Positions 34,251 through 44,261 of a stretch of 64,000 nt of DNA are shown one piece after another. This DNA is from Ferrimonas sediminicola (GTDB lineage Bacteria > Pseudomonadota > Gammaproteobacteria > Enterobacterales > Shewanellaceae). The notes under the pieces were generated by a model that saw only the letters and a list, made by a program, of their open reading frames with translations, did not search any database and had not been told where the DNA came from. Location of the stretch: assembly GCF_005116715.1 (NCBI RefSeq), contig NZ_SWCI01000005.1, positions 239,078-303,077 on the forward strand, written 5' to 3'. Position numbers and translations under genes: made by a program. Position 1 is the first letter of the stretch. Each line of letters begins with the position of its first letter.

Positions 34251-35543
34251 ATGGCAACCTTGGTTCTGTTTGAACATAACCTGAGACTGGATGACAATCC
34301 CCTTGTCCTGAGAGCCCGCGAGCTGGCGCAACCCACGCTGTGCGCGGCGCTGGGAGAGCTCCCCGGTCAGCCCGGCCCCTATGGCCTAGTGCGGACGGGA
34401 GAACGCCGCCAGCACTTCCTCGATCAGTGCCGACAGGAGCTGCACTGGGCCCTGCAGGCACTGGGGCAACGGCTGGTACTGATTCGCCCGCCCCTGCTGT
34501 CGGCCCTGGACAGGCTGATAAGGCACCACGGCATCACCCACATTCTCAGGCAGCGTCCCCTGGCCAGCGATGAGGGAAAACTGAGCGGGGAACTGAGCCG
34601 GCGTCACCCCCAGGTCGAGTTGGAGCACCTGGATGGCCACACCCTGTTGGGCCTCGATCAGTTGCCCTTTGCATTGCAGCAGCTTCCCGCCAGCTACAGC
34701 GCCTTCCGCCGGGCGGTCGCGGCGGTGGCCGTCTCCCCTCCCCAACCGGCACCGGCCTCCCTGCCCGGCCCAACCCCCGAGGTGACCCCCTGGCCCCATA
34801 TCCGTCACCACCGGGACCGGCCCTTCGTCGGCGGAGAATCCCAAGGGCAGAGGCAACTGGCTCACTACCTGGACGGCCCCGCCCCGGGTCACTACAAGGA
34901 GACCCGGGACCAGTTACAGGGATGGCAAAGCTCGGCCAAGTGGTCCCCCTGGCTCGCCGCGGGTTGCCTGTCCGCTCGACGGATCTGGAGGTCGCTGAGC
35001 CACTACGAGCGCTCCTGGGGAGGAAACGACTCCACCGACTGGCTCCGCAGGGAACTGCTGTGGAGAGAGTATTTCCAATGGTACGCCTGCCGCTGGGGCC
35101 ATCGCCTGTTCCGCTTTACCGGCATCCATCGCCGACGCCCACCGACCCGCTTCCATCCCGGACGCTTTACCCGGTGGTGCCGGGGCTCAACCTCCTTCCC
35201 CCTGGTCAACGCCTGCATGCACGAACTCAACGCCACCGGTTACCTCTCCAACCGGGGACGGCAGCTGGTGGCCAGCGCCCTGGTCAATGAACTGCAGCTG
35301 GACTGGCGCTGCGGCGCGGCCTATTTCGAGCAGCAGCTGATCGACTACGATGTCGCCAGCAACTGGGGCAACTGGCAGTACATCGCCGGGGTCGGCGCCG
35401 ACCCCAGAGGCGGGCGCCACTTCGATCTGCAGCAGCAGGCTCGCCGGTTTGACCCTGGCGGCCACTACACCCGGCGCTGGCAGGGATCCCCGCCCCAGGA
35501 GGGCATCGAGTCGCAGACAGACCGGCCCGGGGGTTCCGGGTGA
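34251..35543 (+). CDS. Cryptochrome-DASH / DASH-type photolyase
   Basis: A 430-residue flavoprotein of the photolyase/cryptochrome family. The N-terminal Rossmann domain (TLVLFEHNLRLDDNPLVLRA) precedes the FAD-binding domain. Diagnostic DASH blocks are KWSPWLAAGCLSARRI, RELLWREYFQW, ACMHELNATGYLSNRGRQ, SALVNELQLDWRCGAAYFE and DYDVASNWGNWQYIAGVG. Cry-DASH proteins repair cyclobutane dimers in single-stranded DNA. The protein is followed by, and overlaps, a second photolyase-like gene, so both are probably expressed together in response to light or DNA damage. Confidence 0.93.
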   Translation: MATLVLFEHNLRLDDNPLVLRARELAQPTLCAALGELPGQPGPYGLVRTGERRQHFLDQCRQELHWALQALGQRLVLIRPPLLSALDRLIRHHGITHILRQRPLASDEGKLSGELSRRHPQVELEHLDGHTLLGLDQLPFALQQLPASYSAFRRAVAAVAVSPPQPAPASLPGPTPEVTPWPHIRHHRDRPFVGGESQGQRQLAHYLDGPAPGHYKETRDQLQGWQSSAKWSPWLAAGCLSARRIWRSLSHYERSWGGNDSTDWLRRELLWREYFQWYACRWGHRLFRFTGIHRRRPPTRFHPGRFTRWCRGSTSFPLVNACMHELNATGYLSNRGRQLVASALVNELQLDWRCGAAYFEQQLIDYDVASNWGNWQYIAGVGADPRGGRHFDLQQQARRFDPGGHYTRRWQGSPPQEGIESQTDRPGGSG

Positions 35544-37084
35544 CCCCCACCTTAAGACTGATATTGGGGGATCAGCTCAACCCCCACCACTCCTGGTATG
35601 ACCGGGTGGATCAGCAGTGCCTCTATGTGGTGGCGGAGCTGAAGCAGGAGACCGGTTACGTCCGCCATCACCTGCAGAAGGTGGCGGCGCTGTTCCTGGC
35701 CATGGAGGCGTTTGCGCGCCACCTGGCCGAGCAGGGTCACCAGGTGGTGCACCTGCCCCTGGATGACACCACCCGCTTCGCGGATCTGCCCGAGCTGCTG
35801 ACCCACCTCTGTGCCCTGCACGAGGTGGCTAGACTGGAGTACCAACTCCCGGATGAGTATCGCCTGACCCGGCAACTGGCCGATCTCCGCCTGCCCGGCA
35901 TCGAGATCCGTGGGGTGGAGAGTGAACACTTCCTGCTGCCGAGGGCGCGGCTGAACCAGTACTTCTCCGCCGATCACCCGCTAAAGATGGAGACCTTCTA
36001 CCGGAGAATGCGCAGAGAGCTGGGCATCCTGATGGACGAGGGCAAACCCAGCGGGGGCCGCTGGAACTTCGACGCCCGAAACCGCCATCCCATCAGCGAC
36101 GACGAAGCTCGGGCGGTCCCCCAGCCCTGCCTGTTCGCCAATGATTGCCGCCCGGTGCTAGCCAGGCTCAGACGCCATGGTATCGACACCCTCGGCCACT
36201 GCCCGGAGCAACTGATCTGGCCGGTCACCCGGCTGCAGGCTCTGCAGCAGTTGCAGCACTTCTGCCGCCATCTGCTGCCGAGATTTGGCCAGTTCCAGGA
36301 CGCCCTCACCGAAACCGGCCCCCACGCCTGGACCCTGTACCACTCCCGGCTCTCCTTCGCCCTCAACACCAAGATGCTGCACCCCATGGAGGTGATCCGG
36401 GCCGCCGTCGCCGCCCACGAATACCACCCGGAAAGGGTCGATCTGGCCCAGGTGGAGGGGTTTGTCCGTCAGATCCTCGGCTGGCGGGAGTTTGTCCGCG
36501 GCATCTACTGGAGCCGGATGCCCGGATACGCCAAGGAGAACGCCCTCGGCGCCCGGCGCCCCCTGCCCGGCTGGTTCTGGACCGGCCACACCCGGATGCG
36601 CTGCCTGGCCCGGGCCATCGACCAATCGTTGACCCATGGCTACGCCCACCACATTCAGCGGCTGATGGTCACCGGCACCTTCTGCCTGCTGGCAGGGATC
36701 GATCCCGACGAGGTGGACCAGTGGTACCTGGGGATCTATGTCGACGCCTTCCAGTGGGTCGAGCTGCCCAACACCCGGGGCATGAGCCAGTACGCCGACG
36801 GCGGTGTACTGGCCACCAAACCCTACGCCGCCAGCGCCAACTATCTGAACAGGATGGGCAATCACTGCCAGCGCTGCCCCTATGACCCCAAGCAAAAGAG
36901 CGGCGACCATGCCTGCCCCTTCAACAGCCTCTACTGGCACTTTATCCACCGTCACAGCGACCGCTTCGCCCGCCACCCCAGGATGGGGATGATCTACCGC
37001 CACTGGTTTGGTCTGGCCCCCAAGCAGCAGGACGCCGTGCTAGAGCGGGCCCGGCAGTGCCTAGCCAGCCTGGAACAGCTGTAA
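35540..37084 (+). CDS. Iron-sulfur bacterial photolyase/cryptochrome (FeS-BCP, PhrB/CryB type)
   Basis: A 514-residue protein of the 'photolyase-related' family: LRLILGDQLNPHHSWYD at the start, then FYRRMRRELGILMD, GGRWNFDARNR, VRQILGWREFVRGIYW and GNHCQRCPYDPKQKSGDHACPFNSLYW. The four cluster cysteines are Cys355, Cys443, Cys446 and Cys459. Their spacing (88, 3, 13) equals that of Agrobacterium PhrB, a (6-4) photolyase with a [4Fe-4S] cluster and a lumazine antenna. The GTG start overlaps the cry-DASH stop in a GTGA junction, so translation is coupled. Confidence 0.93.
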   Translation: MTPTLRLILGDQLNPHHSWYDRVDQQCLYVVAELKQETGYVRHHLQKVAALFLAMEAFARHLAEQGHQVVHLPLDDTTRFADLPELLTHLCALHEVARLEYQLPDEYRLTRQLADLRLPGIEIRGVESEHFLLPRARLNQYFSADHPLKMETFYRRMRRELGILMDEGKPSGGRWNFDARNRHPISDDEARAVPQPCLFANDCRPVLARLRRHGIDTLGHCPEQLIWPVTRLQALQQLQHFCRHLLPRFGQFQDALTETGPHAWTLYHSRLSFALNTKMLHPMEVIRAAVAAHEYHPERVDLAQVEGFVRQILGWREFVRGIYWSRMPGYAKENALGARRPLPGWFWTGHTRMRCLARAIDQSLTHGYAHHIQRLMVTGTFCLLAGIDPDEVDQWYLGIYVDAFQWVELPNTRGMSQYADGGVLATKPYAASANYLNRMGNHCQRCPYDPKQKSGDHACPFNSLYWHFIHRHSDRFARHPRMGMIYRHWFGLAPKQQDAVLERARQCLASLEQL

Positions 37085-37293
37085 CCCAAGCCGAGGTGTG
37101 CCAGCCACGGCGACAATATCAACTCGGAGCCGGCATCGACGACCACCAGAATGATGGCATTGAAGCCGATGCGGTGGGAACGCACACCTCGGCGCGCGCC
37201 CTCCGTCAGCAAGCGGCCGATACGATACACCGCCAGATTGAGTACCGTCCTGCCGAAGTCCATCTCCAGTGTCTTTATCTCGCCGTCGCTCAT
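36994..37293 (-). CDS. Hypothetical ORF, doubtful
   Basis: A 99-codon reading frame starting MSDGEIKTLEMDFGRTVLNLAVY, with GGGATTAGG just before its ATG and GC-rich third positions. The first 70 residues look protein-like (RIGFNAIILVVVDAGSELIL). The remainder runs antisense into the photolyase gene and is cysteine/arginine-rich. It may be a gene remnant or chance. I recognise no family. Confidence 0.25.
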   Translation of the reverse strand: MSDGEIKTLEMDFGRTVLNLAVYRIGRLLTEGARRGVRSHRIGFNAIILVVVDAGSELILSPWLAHLGLGYSCSRLARHCRARSSTASCCLGARPNQWR

Positions 37294-37402
37294 CCTAATC
37301 CCATGGTGGCCCGAAACCGTCGCACCATGACAGCGACGCCACCGCCACGGCGGCACCGGACAGCCGATTTCCTCCAGCTTTTCACAGTAGCGCCGGCCGT
37401 CC

Positions 37403-37642
37403 TCAGGCGGCGCGGTGCAGGTCGGCGGCCAGGGAGGCGGTCAACCGGGCCAGATCATCGATGGTGAGCTGGTGGCGGTAGTGGACCAGCACCGCCCGCA
37501 GGTAGTGGCTGGCCACCATCGGGGAGTGCTTGAGGCCGTAGAGGTGCGCCAGCTGGGTCTGGGTCTGTTGAGCCAGGGCGCTGCAGGGGATGCCGCGCCG
37601 GGTCAGCATCTTGAAAAAGGCCCGTCCGTTCATCGTTGCCAT
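37403..37642 (-). CDS. Small hypothetical protein
   Basis: A 79-residue frame (MATMNGRAFFKMLTRRGIPCSALAQQ...) with codon use like its neighbours and strongly GC-rich third positions. It reads as an all-alpha protein with KMLTRRGIPCSAL and MVASHYLRAVLVHYRHQL. The second ATG at 37633 is an equally good start. There is no signal peptide. It sits alone between the photolyase gene and gsk. The family is not recognised. Confidence 0.5.
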   Translation of the reverse strand: MATMNGRAFFKMLTRRGIPCSALAQQTQTQLAHLYGLKHSPMVASHYLRAVLVHYRHQLTIDDLARLTASLAADLHRAA

Positions 37643-37738
37643 CCAGGTGATTGCTCGAAAACGGAGGCATTATCGTCGGCCGGTGTGACAGCGCCATAGC
37701 AGAAATAAGACGGTTTGGGTCAGCCGGACGCCAGGCAC

Positions 37739-37766
37739 AAAAAAGCCCGGCACAGGCCGGGCTTCA
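37739..37766 (-). terminator. gsk terminator
   Basis: On the minus strand GCCCGGCC / TGCCGGGC-type stem followed by six Ts, within 20 bp of the gsk stop. Confidence 0.85.
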
Positions 37767-37783
37767 AGAACTGAGGCGGCGAA

Positions 37784-39085
37784 TTAACGCTCCCAGTAGG
37801 CCTCTTCCAGGCTGTCCTCGCGCTCCGGCAGGCCGCGGGAGAGACGCGGAGAGTGCTGGGCCAGCACCTCGTAACTCACCCGGTTGGCGTACTTGCAGAT
37901 CTGGGCGAAGGAGGAGTAGCACAGGCCATCGTAACGGTGCTTGCTGGAGGTGGGCAGGTTCTTCTTGTGGTAGAAGTTGGCGGCCATGTCGTGCAGCAAC
38001 GCCGACAGGGCGCCGTCACCGGCGCCGTTGGTGTTGCGGATCTTCTCCGGACCGCCCATGAAGGGGGCAATGTGGGAGAACACCTTGAACGGCTGGTCGC
38101 AATCCTCCTTGCGCATGGGGCGGGAGAACTCGAACTGGTTGAACTCGGGAATGGAGCCAGGCAGCAGCGGGTGGCTGGTGGGGCGCTTCACCTCGTCACT
38201 GCAGTAGCCCGCCATGTAGAGCCCGGCGGGACCGGCGGTGCACAGCACCAGGTCACACCACTCCAGGGTCTGGTCACAGGCCAGCAGGATATCCCGGTGG
38301 CCGGTCAGGGCTTCCGCCTCCTCCTCGTTCATCGCCAGCACATCCACATTTTCGCGGATAAACTCCTGCCACCACTGGGGATCCTCCTCGATCAGGAAGC
38401 GGGTTCCCAGGGTCAGTACCACCGGCACCCCCGCCTCCTTGGCATAACCGATGGCGGTCATGGCGGCGTCGGTTATGGGATCGTCGCCGGCCCGCATCAG
38501 GTAGGCGGTCAGCACCAGGGCGGCGCCACTCTGCACCAGGGTCTTGTCGATGTAGGCCGGAGTCAGTTTGTCCATCGCCCCCTTGGAGATGGCGAAGGTA
38601 CGCTCGCCACACTCGCTGATCAGGGTAAAGCAGCGGCCGATGGGGCCGTCCACCGGCTCCAGGTGATTCAGATCCACCCGGGAGGAGGTGGCGCACAGGT
38701 AGCGGTAGGCATAGCTGCCAATGAGGATATTGCGGCTCATCACCCCGAACAGTACCGAGCGGTCATCCGCCAGGGTGGAGTAGTTGTGCAGGGTGTTGCC
38801 GATGGTGCCGCCGGCGAACTCATTGGTGACCAGCGCCTTCGCCTTCAGTTCCTCGTAGAGGGCGTGAGCGGCGGCGTCATCGATCAGCATGGAGTTGCCT
38901 TTGCGCAATCCGTGACGGGCGATAAAGTCGTCATCCACCTTGGCTTCGATGTCCACCAGGGTCTGGTCGATGCCGGTGATGTGGATATTCTTGGGACGAA
39001 TGACCGGATTCAGTTCATTGGTCAGCGGATCGCGGGCGTCGACAGGAAAATAGTGCTTGGACTTGCGTTGGCCAGGGAATTTCAT
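37784..39085 (-). CDS. gsk: Inosine-guanosine kinase
   Basis: A 433-residue PfkB-family kinase phosphorylating inosine and guanosine in purine salvage, the same length as E. coli Gsk (434). NIHITGIDQTLVDIEAKV, FAGGTIGNTLHNYSTLADD and the anion-hole motif RNTNGAGDGALSALLHDM with the catalytic Asp are present. It lies downstream of hemH in the gsk-hemH-adk order typical of this group. Confidence 0.95.
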   Translation of the reverse strand: MKFPGQRKSKHYFPVDARDPLTNELNPVIRPKNIHITGIDQTLVDIEAKVDDDFIARHGLRKGNSMLIDDAAAHALYEELKAKALVTNEFAGGTIGNTLHNYSTLADDRSVLFGVMSRNILIGSYAYRYLCATSSRVDLNHLEPVDGPIGRCFTLISECGERTFAISKGAMDKLTPAYIDKTLVQSGAALVLTAYLMRAGDDPITDAAMTAIGYAKEAGVPVVLTLGTRFLIEEDPQWWQEFIRENVDVLAMNEEEAEALTGHRDILLACDQTLEWCDLVLCTAGPAGLYMAGYCSDEVKRPTSHPLLPGSIPEFNQFEFSRPMRKEDCDQPFKVFSHIAPFMGGPEKIRNTNGAGDGALSALLHDMAANFYHKKNLPTSSKHRYDGLCYSSFAQICKYANRVSYEVLAQHSPRLSRGLPEREDSLEEAYWER

Positions 39086-39231
39086 TGGGCGGTAACCATG
39101 GCAGAAAAGTGGCGAAACATCCTTGCTAGTGTAGACCCCGCCTCTCGCAGCTGCGCTCCCTGGCGGGGTGACCCTGCCGGACCCGATGCGGGCCCGGATT
39201 GGCGCGGGATTCTAGCAGCTGCGGCGGGCGA

Positions 39232-40218
39232 TTACCAGTTCCTCATCTCGGCCTGAACCAGCTCCGACATCATCTGGATGTGATCCGGTTCGGCATTGAG
39301 GCAGGGGATGAATTGGTACTGCTTGCCGCCGGCTGCCATAAACGCCTGTTTGCCCTCGATGGCGATCTCCTCCAGGGTCTCCAGGCAGTCGACGGAAAAG
39401 GCCGGGGTGACGATGTCGATGGCGGTCACCCCCTGCTTGGGCAGCGCCTCCAGGGTCTCGTCGGTGTAGGGAGTCAGCCACTCCTCCTTGCCGAAACGGC
39501 TCTGGAAACAGGCCATCCACTGCCCCTGGGAGAGACCAAGGTGCTCCGCCACCAGCTCGGCGGTGCGCAGGCACTGACGCTGGTAGATGTCCCCTTCATC
39601 CACATATCGCTTGGGCACCCCGTGGAAGGAGAGCAGCAGCTTCTGACCACGCCCATTGTGATTCCAGTGTTTCTGGATGCTGCCCGCCAGGGCGCCGATG
39701 TAGGCGGGGTGATCATGGTAGTCACGGATCAGCCGGGTGTGGGGAATGGTGCGCAGCTTGGCGAACTCCGCCGCCAGGCCATCGAACACCGCCCCGGTGG
39801 TGGAGCAGGAGAACTGGGGAAACAGCGGCAGCACCACCACCTTGTCGCACCCCTGGGCCTTGAGGCTCTCCAGCCCCTGCTCCAGGGAGGGGGTGCCGTA
39901 GGTCATCCCCAGGGCCACCGGCACCTCGGTGCCCAGATCCTGCGCAAGCCTGGCCGCCAGCGCCCGCTGCTGCTCCAGGGAGATCACCATCAGCGGCGAT
40001 CCCTGCTCTTGCCACACCTTCTGGTAGGCGCGAGCCACCCTGGCGGGGCGAAAGGTCAGCACGATGCCGTTGAGAATCGGCCACCACTGCCAGCGGGGCA
40101 GATCGACCACACGGGGGTCACTGAGAAACTGCTTGAGGAAGGCGCGAACCGCGCTCGTGGTGGGGGCATCCGGCGTCCCCAGGTTAACCAGCAGAACGCC
40201 GGTGGTGCTGTTGTCCAT
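39232..40218 (-). CDS. hemH: Ferrochelatase
   Basis: A 328-residue enzyme that inserts ferrous iron into protoporphyrin IX, the last step of heme synthesis. GVLLVNLGTPDAPT is the N-terminal signature. LLLSFHGVPKRYVDEGD holds the catalytic His, and IDIVTPAFSVDCLETLEEI the distal Glu-containing segment. It is separated from adk by a terminator, so is probably transcribed on its own. Confidence 0.96.
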   Translation of the reverse strand: MDNSTTGVLLVNLGTPDAPTTSAVRAFLKQFLSDPRVVDLPRWQWWPILNGIVLTFRPARVARAYQKVWQEQGSPLMVISLEQQRALAARLAQDLGTEVPVALGMTYGTPSLEQGLESLKAQGCDKVVVLPLFPQFSCSTTGAVFDGLAAEFAKLRTIPHTRLIRDYHDHPAYIGALAGSIQKHWNHNGRGQKLLLSFHGVPKRYVDEGDIYQRQCLRTAELVAEHLGLSQGQWMACFQSRFGKEEWLTPYTDETLEALPKQGVTAIDIVTPAFSVDCLETLEEIAIEGKQAFMAAGGKQYQFIPCLNAEPDHIQMMSELVQAEMRNW

Positions 40219-40302
40219 CGATGAAACCTATCCAAAATTGGCCTGACGCCAGTATACGTTAGAGCGACGGAATTGGTTTAACTGATTGACTGAATTTAAA
40301 GC

Positions 40303-40332
40303 AAAAAAAGCCCGCGATGGGCGGGCTTTTTA
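40303..40332 (-). terminator. adk terminator
   Basis: Minus-strand stem GCCCGC / GCGGGC with A- and T-tracts on either side, about 35 bp after the adk stop. Confidence 0.87.
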
Positions 40333-40367
40333 GGGATATCACATTTTGTGCCTGGGTCGGCCGCCTC

Positions 40368-41024
<657 letters not shown>

Positions 41025-41214
41025 TTACTATTTCTCTTGACTTCTGATCCGGCGATCTTGGCATAGCCCAGGATGGATGTGAAGGGCCGTTAAGATAGAC
41101 TTTTGGATAATTCAGCGCGAATGGGAGCACTGACGCTCAAAATTCATTAACATTTATGCCTTTACCACACCGGCAATCAGTGGCAGGGTTATTATACAGG
41201 GGCAAAACACTAAC

Positions 41215-41236
41215 AAGCCGAGCATGGGCTCGGCTT
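41215..41236 (-). terminator. Probable cnoX terminator
   Basis: Minus-strand stem AAGCCGAGC / GCTCGGCTT around a four-base loop. The following TTGTTAGTGTTTTG is only partly T-rich, so termination may be leaky. Confidence 0.6.
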
Positions 41237-41260
41237 GATCATACTGACCTTTTTGCAGCA

Positions 41261-42115
41261 CTAATACAACAGGCTGTACAACTTTCTCCGGTATTGGTTG
41301 GCCACCGGGTCGCCCTGGCCCAGGGCATTGACGATGTCCATAAACACCCGGCGGGCCTCGCCATCGGCGGCGGTCATGTTGCCCCTGAGCAGGGCGAACA
41401 GCGCCTCCAGGGACTCCTCCTGACGACCGGCCTGATTGAGGGCCACCGCCAGCTCCACCACCACCTGAGGCTGATCCGGATTGGCCTCCAGCTTGGTTTG
41501 CAACGCCCGGATCTCCGGGGTATCCGCCGCCTGCTGAGCCAGCTCCAACTGGGCCATCAGTACCCGGTACTGACTGTCCTGATCCGCCATGGGGATGGTG
41601 TCCAGCAACCCCTGGGCCTCGCCGGGACGCCCCAGTTGCAGGTAGGCCTCCGCCAGCGCCAGCTTCACCGCACTGTTCTCCTCCAGGGCCAGGGCGTCAC
41701 GCAGCAGCGGCAGGGCCTGGTCCCACTGCTTCTGCTCCGCCAGCGCCTTGGCCTGCTCCAGCTTCAGCTGCCACAGCTTGGGCAGGTGCTTCTCCAGCAT
41801 CTGCTCCACCATGGCATCCGGCTGGGGCCCGGCGAAACCGTCGACACTCTGGCCCTGGCTGAGCACCAGCACCGTAGGCAGCGCCTGGATGCGGAAGTAA
41901 CCCGCCAGTTCCATCTGGGTGTCGCAGTCGACGTTGGCCAGCACAAACTGGCCGGCGCGCTCGCTGGCCAGGCGGGTCAGCAGCGCGGTCACCGGCTGGC
42001 ACTCAGACGCCTGGGGTGAGAAGAAGTTCAGCACCACCGGGCGGTCCATGGACTGGTCCACCAGTTGCTGAATGTTTTGGGCGTTCGCCTCGAGGATCTG
42101 TGCTTGCTGTTGCAT
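41261..42115 (-). CDS. cnoX: CnoX (YbbN) chaperedoxin
   Basis: A 284-residue protein with an N-terminal thioredoxin fold (about 1-110) and C-terminal TPR helices, the YbbN/CnoX architecture. The thioredoxin redox motif is altered to FFSPQASECQPV, leaving one cysteine, and VLANVDCDTQMELAGYFRIQALPTVLVL follows. CnoX protects unfolded proteins during oxidative stress and passes them to GroEL. It lies between adk and htpG, 47 bp after htpG, possibly on the heat-shock transcript. Confidence 0.9.
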   Translation of the reverse strand: MQQQAQILEANAQNIQQLVDQSMDRPVVLNFFSPQASECQPVTALLTRLASERAGQFVLANVDCDTQMELAGYFRIQALPTVLVLSQGQSVDGFAGPQPDAMVEQMLEKHLPKLWQLKLEQAKALAEQKQWDQALPLLRDALALEENSAVKLALAEAYLQLGRPGEAQGLLDTIPMADQDSQYRVLMAQLELAQQAADTPEIRALQTKLEANPDQPQVVVELAVALNQAGRQEESLEALFALLRGNMTAADGEARRVFMDIVNALGQGDPVANQYRRKLYSLLY

Positions 42116-42162
42116 ATAGGGTCCTGTGGGGCCGGAGGCAGGCTCCGGCCCGGGTTAGGGTG

Positions 42163-44070
42163 TTACTTGGACAGCTCCAGCCACAGGCTGTTCATCTGTG
42201 CCACGAACTGAGAGGGGTCTTCCAGGCTGCCGCGTTCCGCCAGCATCGCCTGGGACAGCAGCAGCTCGGCCCACTTGCCGAAGCGCGCCTCATCCTGCTC
42301 CTGCTCCAGCTTGGCCACCAGCGGGTGCTCCAGGTTCAGTTCGAACACCGGCTTCACCTCGGGAACCTCCTGGCCCATCGCCTTCATCATCTTCACCATC
42401 TGGCTGGACATGTCCTGCTCTGAGGTGACGATGCAGGAGGGGGAGTCGGTCAGGCGCTGGGAGATCTTCACCTCCTTCACCTTGTCACCCAGAGACGCCT
42501 TGAAACGGCTCAGCAGCGCCTGGTGCTCCTCGGCCTGCTTCTCGGCCTCCGCCTTCTCCTCATCGGACTCGGGCAGTTGCAGGTCCCCCTGGGTCACGGA
42601 GACAAACTGCTTGCCGTCGAACTCGGTGAGGTGGCTCATCAGCCACTCATCGATGCGCTCGGACATCAGCAGCACCTCGATGCCCTTCTTGCGCAGCAGC
42701 TCCAGGTGCGGGCTGTTCTTGGCCGCCTGATAGCTGTCGGCGACGATGTAGTAGATCTTCTCCTGACCTTCGATGGCGCGGCTCAGGTACTCCTCCAGGG
42801 AGACGGTCTCGGCACTGGAATCGCTGTGGGTCGAGGCGAAACGCAGCAGCTTGGCGATCTTCTCCTTGTTGGCGTAATCCTCGGCCGGGCCCTCTTTGAG
42901 CACGTTGCCGAACTCGCCCCAGAACTTCTGGTACTTGTCGGCATCGTTGGCGGCCATCCGCTCCAGCATGGTCAGCACCCGCTTGGTCAGGGCGGTACGC
43001 AGGCTCTGGGTCACCTTGTTGTCCTGGAGGATCTCGCGGGAGACGTTCAGCGGCAGGTCGTTGGAGTCCAGCAGGCCTTTGACGAAGCGCAGGTACTGGG
43101 GCATGAACTGCTCGGCATCGTCCATGATGAACACCCGCTGCACATACAGTTTGAGGCCCTGCTGACGCTCGCGGTTCCACAGATCGAAGGGGGCGCGGCC
43201 GGGGATGTAGAGCAGCGAGGTGTACTCCTGCTTGCCCTCCACCCTGTTGTGGGCCCAGGCCAGGGGATCCTCGAAGTCGTGGGCGACGTGCTTGTAGAAC
43301 TCCTGGTACTCCTCGTCGGAGATGTCGGACTTGTTGCGGGTCCACAGGGCGGTGGCCTTGTTCACCGGCTGCCACTGGCCCTCGGTGGCCGGGATGGTCT
43401 CCCCGCCCTCTTCACGCTCGGGCTCGCCCTCCTGCCACATCTCCACCGGGATGGAGATGTGATCGGAGTATTTGCCGATGATCGACTTCAGCCGCCACTC
43501 ATCCAGGAACTCCTTCTCCTCCTCCCGCAGGTGCAGGATGATGTCGGTGCCGCGCTGGGGCTTCTCGATATTGGCCACGGTGAAGTCGCCCTCACCGGCG
43601 GACTCCCACTGGACACCGGCATCGGCGTCGAAGCCGGCGGCACGGGAGCGCACGGTCACCTTATCGGCCACGATGAAGGCGGAGTAGAAGCCTACGCCGA
43701 ACTGGCCGATCAACTGGGAGTCCTTGGCGGCGTCACCGGAGAGTTGGGAGAAGAAGTCGGCGGTGCCGGACTTGGCGATGGTGCCCAGGTGCTCGATCAC
43801 CTCATCCCGGGTCATGCCGATGCCGTTATCGCTGATGGTCAGGGTACCGGCGTCGGTATCGACGCTCAGGCGCACCCGCAGTTCGCCATCGCCCTGGTAG
43901 AGGTCGGCATCGGACAGGGCGCGGTAGCGCAGCTTATCGGCAGCGTCGGCGGCGTTGGACACCAGCTCGCGCAAGAAGATTTCCTTGTTGGAATACAGAG
44001 AATGGGTCATCAGCTTCAGCAGCTGGGACACTTCGGTCTGAAAACCATGGGTTTCCTGTTGCACGGACAT
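42163..44070 (-). CDS. htpG: Hsp90-family chaperone HtpG
   Basis: A 635-residue bacterial Hsp90. [60 protein letters not shown] and [15 protein letters not shown] form the ATP-binding N-domain. The middle domain includes [11 protein letters not shown] and [11 protein letters not shown], and the C-terminus is [10 protein letters not shown]. It is preceded by a near-consensus sigma-32 promoter. Array A of repeats begins about 120 bp beyond that promoter. Confidence 0.98.
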   Translation of the reverse strand: MSVQQETHGFQTEVSQLLKLMTHSLYSNKEIFLRELVSNAADAADKLRYRALSDADLYQGDGELRVRLSVDTDAGTLTISDNGIGMTRDEVIEHLGTIAKSGTADFFSQLSGDAAKDSQLIGQFGVGFYSAFIVADKVTVRSRAAGFDADAGVQWESAGEGDFTVANIEKPQRGTDIILHLREEEKEFLDEWRLKSIIGKYSDHISIPVEMWQEGEPEREEGGETIPATEGQWQPVNKATALWTRNKSDISDEEYQEFYKHVAHDFEDPLAWAHNRVEGKQEYTSLLYIPGRAPFDLWNRERQQGLKLYVQRVFIMDDAEQFMPQYLRFVKGLLDSNDLPLNVSREILQDNKVTQSLRTALTKRVLTMLERMAANDADKYQKFWGEFGNVLKEGPAEDYANKEKIAKLLRFASTHSDSSAETVSLEEYLSRAIEGQEKIYYIVADSYQAAKNSPHLELLRKKGIEVLLMSERIDEWLMSHLTEFDGKQFVSVTQGDLQLPESDEEKAEAEKQAEEHQALLSRFKASLGDKVKEVKISQRLTDSPSCIVTSEQDMSSQMVKMMKAMGQEVPEVKPVFELNLEHPLVAKLEQEQDEARFGKWAELLLSQAMLAERGSLEDPSQFVAQMNSLWLELSK

Positions 44071-44115
44071 GCTCTATTTCTCCTGGCAGTCTAGATAAAT
44101 TCTGTACTCCTTCTC

Positions 44116-44143
44116 AGATGGGGTCGCTCCCAATGATTTCAAC
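44116..44143 (-). promoter_or_regulatory. Sigma-32 (RpoH) promoter of htpG
   Basis: On the minus strand GTTGAAA, a 13-bp spacer and CCCCATCT match the heat-shock consensus CTTGAAA-N13-17-CCCCATnT at nearly every position. The -10 element lies about 45 bp before the htpG start. Confidence 0.85.
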
Positions 44144-44261
44144 CACTCACACAAGAATTTTAGGGCGCACTGCCCCTTGTTGGCCATTTTTGCGTCAATC
44201 CTCGCTTAAAACCGTCGGCTTGCGGTGCGGCGAGGTACCAGTGCTCTGTAGCCGGATGATG

